Shown: piece after piece, positions 17,064-17,419 of the stretch | How positions within the stretch are numbered: the stretch's first letter is position 1 | How the letters are laid out: every line of letters begins with the position of its first letter | Origin: Leptospira adleri | GTDB lineage: Bacteria; Spirochaetota; Leptospiria; Leptospirales; Leptospiraceae | Reading direction: 5' to 3' | Assembly (NCBI RefSeq): GCF_002811985.1 | Contig: NZ_NPDU01000071.1 | Coordinates: 5,001 to 22,419 of the forward strand | DNA length: 17,419 nt | Notes under the pieces: generated by a model | Databases searched by the model: none | What the model saw: only the letters and a program-made list of their open reading frames with translations | Told to the model about the DNA's origin: nothing | Made by a program: the position numbers and the translations under genes

Positions 17064-17419
17064 ATGAATTTTTCGAAAGCCGTCGTTACCTCGGGTCCCA
17101 CGAGAGAATGGATCGACCCGGTTCGTTATATTTCGAACGCTTCTTCCGGAAAGATGGGATTTCATATTGCCGAGGCGATCGGGAATTGGGTCAAAAACGT
17201 GACTTATATTCACGGTCAGGTTATGGACGAATATAAGAATCCCAAAGGTTCCAAGAAGATTGGCGTTGAAACTACTTTAGAAATGAGAGATGCGGTGCTC
17301 TCTGAAATTTGTGAGGGTACGATTTTGATTATGGCTGCGGCTCCGGCGGACTTCCGACCGGCGGAGAGCAGGGAGATGAAGATCAAAAAAGAGGACGGGA
17401 GCGAAGTCCTCCTCTTGGA
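17064..17419 (+). CDS. coaB: Phosphopantothenate--cysteine ligase (stand-alone CoaB), N-terminal part
   Basis: The frame opens at ATG 17064 and runs off the window end (118 complete codons, no stop). The N-terminus reads [20 protein letters not shown] then [13 protein letters not shown], which is the nucleotide- and dimer-contact region of phosphopantothenoylcysteine synthetases (T.GGTREPIDPVR.ISN.SSGKMG). Further on, [11 protein letters not shown] matches the conserved M.AAV.D[YF] block. The enzyme joins cysteine to 4'-phosphopantothenate using CTP or ATP, just before the CoaC step. A purine-rich GAAAGAGAAG precedes the ATG. The last third of the enzyme and its catalytic lysine region are outside the window. 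Confidence 0.92.
   Translation, partial: MNFSKAVVTSGPTREWIDPVRYISNASSGKMGFHIAEAIGNWVKNVTYIHGQVMDEYKNPKGSKKIGVETTLEMRDAVLSEICEGTILIMAAAPADFRPAESREMKIKKEDGSEVLLL

Overview
The window is a chromosomal segment of a spirochaete of the genus Leptospira, most likely a species of the pathogenic group. The grounds are the LpxA (259 residues, with the His120/Lys171 pattern described for L. interrogans LpxA), a small lipoprotein that looks like a Leptospira-type family, and recurrent intergenic GTAGGAACTCC-type motifs that I remember from Leptospira spacers. By eye the G+C content looks higher than in L. interrogans itself; I did not count it and cannot name the species. There are no transposases, phage genes, tRNA or rRNA genes and no CRISPR array. 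Most genes are housekeeping or envelope genes.

Layout. Positions 1-1368 (+): the end of panB (pantothenate synthesis), then a type I-beta DAHP synthase closed by a strong terminator at 1455-1490. Positions 1491-2335 are a long gene-free spacer with a GC-rich, hairpin-forming element and several short palindromic repeats. A stand-alone HPt phosphotransfer protein (-, 2336-2686) diverges from the overlapping pair lpxA-galE (+, 2835-4582). A VanY-type carboxypeptidase (-, 4587-5339) converges on galE. A second repeat-rich spacer (5340-5711) precedes a small lipoprotein (+, 5712-6059), which shares a hairpin with the convergent recG.

Positions 6105-10365 (-) are a tightly packed run, read in the order metallophosphoesterase, nucleotidyltransferase-fold protein, membrane zinc-ribbon protein, recG. 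The junctions are a 1-bp gap, a 4-bp overlap and a 20-bp overlap. A 229-residue protein of unknown function (-, 10480-11169) diverges from gpsA (+, 11299-12306). gpsA is followed 6 bp later by an 861-residue secreted or periplasmic helical-repeat protein whose C-terminus looks like a degenerate CHAT domain. The window ends with a CorC/HlyC-type CBS membrane protein, coaC, and the start of a separate coaB (+, 15145-17419).

Themes. Coenzyme A synthesis appears at both ends (panB; coaC and coaB). Envelope biogenesis is represented by lpxA, galE, the carboxypeptidase, gpsA and the lipoprotein. The parts least explained by known biology are the four-gene minus-strand run ending in recG, the repeat-plus-CHAT-like protein, the DAHP synthase with an altered metal ligand, and the two repeat-rich spacers.
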